This document shows positions 5,203 through 7,447 of a DNA stretch of 7,447 bases, one piece after another (within the stretch, counting starts at the first letter, position 1; the number at the start of each line of letters is the position of its first letter). Origin of the DNA: an uncultured Verrucomicrobiota bacterium (GTDB taxonomy: Bacteria; Verrucomicrobiota; Verrucomicrobiia; Palsa-1439); contig CAIKBP010000169.1 in the NCBI GenBank assembly GCA_903825695.1, positions 1 through 7,447 on the forward strand, written 5' to 3'. The notes below the pieces were generated by a model. It saw only the letters and a program-made list of their open reading frames with translations. It made no database searches and was not told the DNA's origin. Made by a program: the position numbers and the translations under genes.

Positions 5203-6240
5203 ATGAACCCTGAATGGCGCTCGCTTCGCTTTCGCCGTCGAGCTTCCCAGCCGGGTCCGCGCACCTTGCGCGCTCGGCTGAGCAAGATACGGTGTCTATT
5301 GATGGATGTTGATGGCGTTCTGACGGATGGGAAACTGCATTTTGGGGACGACGGCACCGAGTTCAAGACGTTTGACGTGCGGGACGGCCACGGCATCTCA
5401 ATGGCCCAGCGCGCCGGGCTTGTGATCGGGTTTATTTCCGGTCGCCGATCCACGGCGACTTCCCGCCGCGCCAAAGACCTTGGTGTCCGACTGGTGTTCC
5501 AGTCGCCCGTTAACAAAGCGCAACTGGTCGAACGCGTGAAACGCAGACATGGGTTTAGCGAGGAAGAGATCGCCTTCATCGGCGATGAACTGGTCGATCT
5601 ACCCGTTCTGCGGCGCGTTGGCTTCGCGGCGGCCGTGTCGAATGCGATGCCCGAAGTCAAGGCCGCGGCGCACTACATTACCCGCCGTGCGGGCGGTAAC
5701 GGAGCGGTGCGCGAGGTTGTTGAAATGATTCTGAAAGCGCGTGGCGATTGGGACAAGGTGATTGCAAAGTACTTGCTCTTGCTGATTATGGGACTGATGC
5801 TCTTTGTTGGACGGGTTTATGCGTATGCTGAGAGTCCAGCTCGAAGCAACAGTCCGCCTGCCGACGACAGCGCAGCAGGCTACATCGAAAAGTTTGAGGT
5901 TCCAGAACACGACGCGGCCGGCAATTTATGCTGGAAACTGGCTGGGGACCGTGCGCAACTTCGTGCCGACGGTTGGATGCACATCATCAACTGTCGGGCG
6001 GAGTTTTACACCACCAATGTGGTGGACATGGTCTTAACCTCACCGTCCTGCTGGCTGGATCAGGTGAACAAGAAGGCAACAACGGACGCGCCCGTTCGCA
6101 TCGAGCACGGCAACGTCGTAATCACCGGCATTGGCGCGGATTGGAACAGCGCCAACCGTTCGTTCGTTGTGCGGAGCAACGTGCAAACGGTCATTACGAG
6201 CGACATCTCGCTGCTCGGTGGGCCGGAAGGAGAGCAATGA
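5203..6240 (+). CDS. Fusion protein: KdsC-like KDO-8-phosphate phosphatase joined to LptC-like LPS export protein
   Basis: A single 345-residue frame carries two proteins that are normally separate. Residues about 28-184 are a complete KdsC-type HAD phosphatase, which removes phosphate from KDO-8-P. It has the nucleophile motif MDVDGVLTDG (34-43, Asp35 and Asp37), FDVRDGHGI (57-65), ISGRRS (78-83), SPVNK (101-105), GDELVD (127-132) and the KdsC-specific tail HYITRRAGGNGAVREV (157-172). Without any stop codon, residues about 186-209 form one membrane segment. A periplasmic LptC-like domain follows (227-340: YIEKFEVPEHD, IEHGNVVITGIGADW, SANRSFVVRSNV). The basic residues before the segment predict an N-in, C-out topology, placing each domain in its proper compartment. 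The ATG at 5203 has no Shine-Dalgarno and gives an Arg-rich 33-residue lead before the HAD motif, so the true start could be a later TTG/CTG. The gene order matches E. coli kdsC-lptC-lptA-lptB. Confidence 0.85.
   Translation: MNPEWRSLRFRRRASQPGPRTLRARLSKIRCLLMDVDGVLTDGKLHFGDDGTEFKTFDVRDGHGISMAQRAGLVIGFISGRRSTATSRRAKDLGVRLVFQSPVNKAQLVERVKRRHGFSEEEIAFIGDELVDLPVLRRVGFAAAVSNAMPEVKAAAHYITRRAGGNGAVREVVEMILKARGDWDKVIAKYLLLLIMGLMLFVGRVYAYAESPARSNSPPADDSAAGYIEKFEVPEHDAAGNLCWKLAGDRAQLRADGWMHIINCRAEFYTTNVVDMVLTSPSCWLDQVNKKATTDAPVRIEHGNVVITGIGADWNSANRSFVVRSNVQTVITSDISLLGGPEGEQ
5758..6240 (+). other. lptC: LptC-like module of the fusion (membrane anchor plus periplasmic domain)
   Basis: This marks the part that would be a separate lptC in other genomes. 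It begins at Val186 (GTG, 5758), where VIAKYLLLLIMGLMLFVGRV would make a typical LptC N-terminal anchor. Neither this GTG nor the ATG at 5788 has a Shine-Dalgarno, so independent internal initiation is not well supported but not excluded. The domain has three cysteines (243, 264, 283), unusual for E. coli-type LptC. In the Lpt system LptC sits in LptB2FGC and hands LPS to LptA. Assignment as LptC rests on fold-level resemblance plus position before lptA and lptB. Confidence 0.7.
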
Positions 6241-6905
6241 GTCAACAAAACGCGAGCCGTGTCCCGTTGAGCCGGGCGAAACGACATTCTGTGGCAGTTG
6301 CGGCAGCGATTCTGCTTGGCGTGGGACCGTTGGCGGCACAGCAACCTGCGGGGGCCACTTCCGCCGGTTCTACGAATCCGCCTGCGGCCAAGGAACCGAC
6401 TGTCATCACAAGCGAACGGCTGGATGCTGACTATGCGCGGAACGTATTCACGTTCAGTGGCAACGTGCTCGCCATCGACCCCCAGATGACGCTGCGCTCA
6501 GACAAAATGGTGGTGTTCTTCGGGGCGGCGACAAACGCGGTTGCCACGGTCACCAACGCCATCGCCACCAGCACGAACGCTACGCCGTCGGTCCAAAAGA
6601 TAATCGCTACAGGTTCCGTGGTCATCATCACGCCAGATAAACACCGCGCCACCAGTGCGCGTGCTGAATACACTGCAAGCGACGGCCGCGTCGTCTTGAC
6701 TGAGAATCCAAAGGTCGAAACGCCCGACGGCACGGTCACCGGCGAGAAGATCACGTTCTGGAAGGGACAAGGCAGAATGGACGTGGAATCGAACACGCGT
6801 CTTGTTCTCACTCCCGAAGAGAAGAAGACGACTGTGCCGGACCACGGGTCTGCGCACAATAACGAGCCGACCAATGCGCCGCTGGGCGCCAGAAGCACAC
6901 CGTGA
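6237..6905 (+). CDS. lptA: LptA/OstA-like periplasmic LPS-bridge protein
   Basis: Periplasmic beta-jellyroll protein that forms the bridge carrying LPS from LptC to the outer-membrane LptD. The ATG at 6237 overlaps the fusion gene's stop (ATGA) and has AAGGAG four bases upstream. The 222-residue product starts with a signal peptide: a basic region (RAKR, 13-16), a hydrophobic core (19-32) and probable cleavage near PLAA/QQ (34/35). The OstA domain follows: [11 protein letters not shown] (56-66), [10 protein letters not shown] (71-80), [10 protein letters not shown] (86-95), [24 protein letters not shown] (122-145), then [11 protein letters not shown] (151-161) and [17 protein letters not shown] (165-181). 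These align in order with E. coli LptA blocks such as TFTGNV and GDKITY. An insertion of TNA-type repeats (99-118) lies in a strand connection. The C-terminal 30 residues look disordered. Confidence 0.88.
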   Translation: MSQQNASRVPLSRAKRHSVAVAAAILLGVGPLAAQQPAGATSAGSTNPPAAKEPTVITSERLDADYARNVFTFSGNVLAIDPQMTLRSDKMVVFFGAATNAVATVTNAIATSTNATPSVQKIIATGSVVIITPDKHRATSARAEYTASDGRVVLTENPKVETPDGTVTGEKITFWKGQGRMDVESNTRLVLTPEEKKTTVPDHGSAHNNEPTNAPLGARSTP

Positions 6906-7447
6906 AAATCAAACCGACAACTTCAGTACCGGACGATAACGATCTCCTTTTGCGCACGGAGGGACTGGTAAAAATCTATCACGGTCGACGCGTGGTGGAC
7001 AATGTGGATATCTATGTTCGACGGGGTGAAGTTGTAGGCTTGCTTGGCCCGAATGGCGCGGGAAAGACCACGACATTCTACATGACCGTGGGCCTGATTC
7101 GGCCCAACGGCGGGCGTGTTTTTTTCGACAACCAGGACATCACGCACCTGCCGATGCACCTGCGGGCGCGGCGCGGTATTGGGTACCTGTCGCAGGAACC
7201 GAGCGTGTTCCGCAAGTTGACTGTCGAGGAGAACATTCTGGCGATTCTTGAAACGTTGCCGCTCAGCGCCGAGGAACGCCAATCCCGTTTGGAGCATCTT
7301 TTGGGGGAACTTGACATCAAGTCGCTCGCGAAGAACAAGGCCTACACATTGAGCGGCGGTGAACGCCGGCGGTTGGAGATTACGCGTGCGTTGGTTACAG
7401 GGCCGAAACTGATGCTCTTGGACGAGCCATTCAGCGGCGTGGACCCG
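6902..7447 (+). CDS. lptB: LptB, LPS export ABC transporter ATPase (C-terminus beyond window)
   Basis: ATPase that powers extraction of LPS from the inner membrane with LptF and LptG. The first 182 codons are present; family members are about 240 residues. Start is GTG at 6902, whose GTGA overlaps the lptA stop by four bases. The Shine-Dalgarno is weak, which fits translational coupling. Visible motifs are Walker [10 protein letters not shown] (49-57), Q loop YLSQEPSVF (95-103, Gln98), signature LSGGE (150-154) within the LptB-typical [15 protein letters not shown], Walker B LMLLDEP (170-176) and the D loop SGVDP (178-182), where the window ends. The opening [20 protein letters not shown] is characteristic of LptB compared with other ABC ATPases. 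About ten extra residues precede the usual start. The H loop is outside the window. Confidence 0.95.
   Translation, partial: MKIKPTTSVPDDNDLLLRTEGLVKIYHGRRVVDNVDIYVRRGEVVGLLGPNGAGKTTTFYMTVGLIRPNGGRVFFDNQDITHLPMHLRARRGIGYLSQEPSVFRKLTVEENILAILETLPLSAEERQSRLEHLLGELDIKSLAKNKAYTLSGGERRRLEITRALVTGPKLMLLDEPFSGVDP

Noticed and set aside
5070..5660. Upstream in-frame extension of the GT28 gene to about 5660, giving a 577-residue protein
   Set aside because: The extension lies antisense to the clearly real KdsC domain and has no glycosyltransferase features. The ATG at 5069 has a Shine-Dalgarno and a nearby promoter.

Overview
The window comes from a Gram-negative bacterium with moderately high GC content. 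It carries genes for KDO and lipopolysaccharide export (kdsC, lptC, lptA, lptB) together with lipid-anchored sugar biosynthesis genes. The divergent style of LptA and LptC, and the pairing of an outer-membrane pathway with an MGDG-synthase/UgtP-like glycosyltransferase, suggest the PVC group (Verrucomicrobiota or a relative). That placement is inference; there is no rRNA or marker gene to settle it.

Left part (1-1300): a 5'-partial acylphosphatase gene runs off the left edge on the minus strand. It is divergent from an unrecognised soluble protein gene (293-1174, plus strand) that has a strong Shine-Dalgarno. A tRNA-Pro(CGG) with encoded CCA follows on the minus strand. Its 3' end is overlapped by a perfect 8-bp hairpin, and its last 20 bp are duplicated 64 bp away.

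Middle part (1500-5070, minus strand): a dedA-family membrane protein gene stands alone behind its own candidate promoter. Upstream of it is a tightly overlapping three-gene operon, transcribed in the order MGDG-synthase/UgtP-like glycosyltransferase, LpxL/HtrB-like acyltransferase, family 2 glycosyltransferase. It looks like an assembly line for a glycolipid or a lipid A-type acylated glycolipid.

Right part (5203-7447, plus strand): a divergent operon in the same order as the E. coli kdsC-lptC-lptA-lptB cluster. The KDO-8-phosphate phosphatase and the LptC-like periplasmic domain are encoded as one uninterrupted reading frame. This puts a KDO-forming enzyme on the cytoplasmic side of a membrane anchor whose periplasmic part belongs to the LPS export machine. 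lptA and the right-truncated lptB follow with 4-base start/stop overlaps. The 133-bp gap between the two operons holds candidate promoters in both directions and a perfect 7+7 inverted repeat, so lipid synthesis and LPS export may be co-regulated there.

The most notable observation is the kdsC-lptC fusion. Next are the glycolipid operon divergent from it, the tRNA 3'-end duplication, and several genes (acyP, dedA, kdsC-lptC) that lack a Shine-Dalgarno and have candidate promoters within about 10 bases of the start codon.
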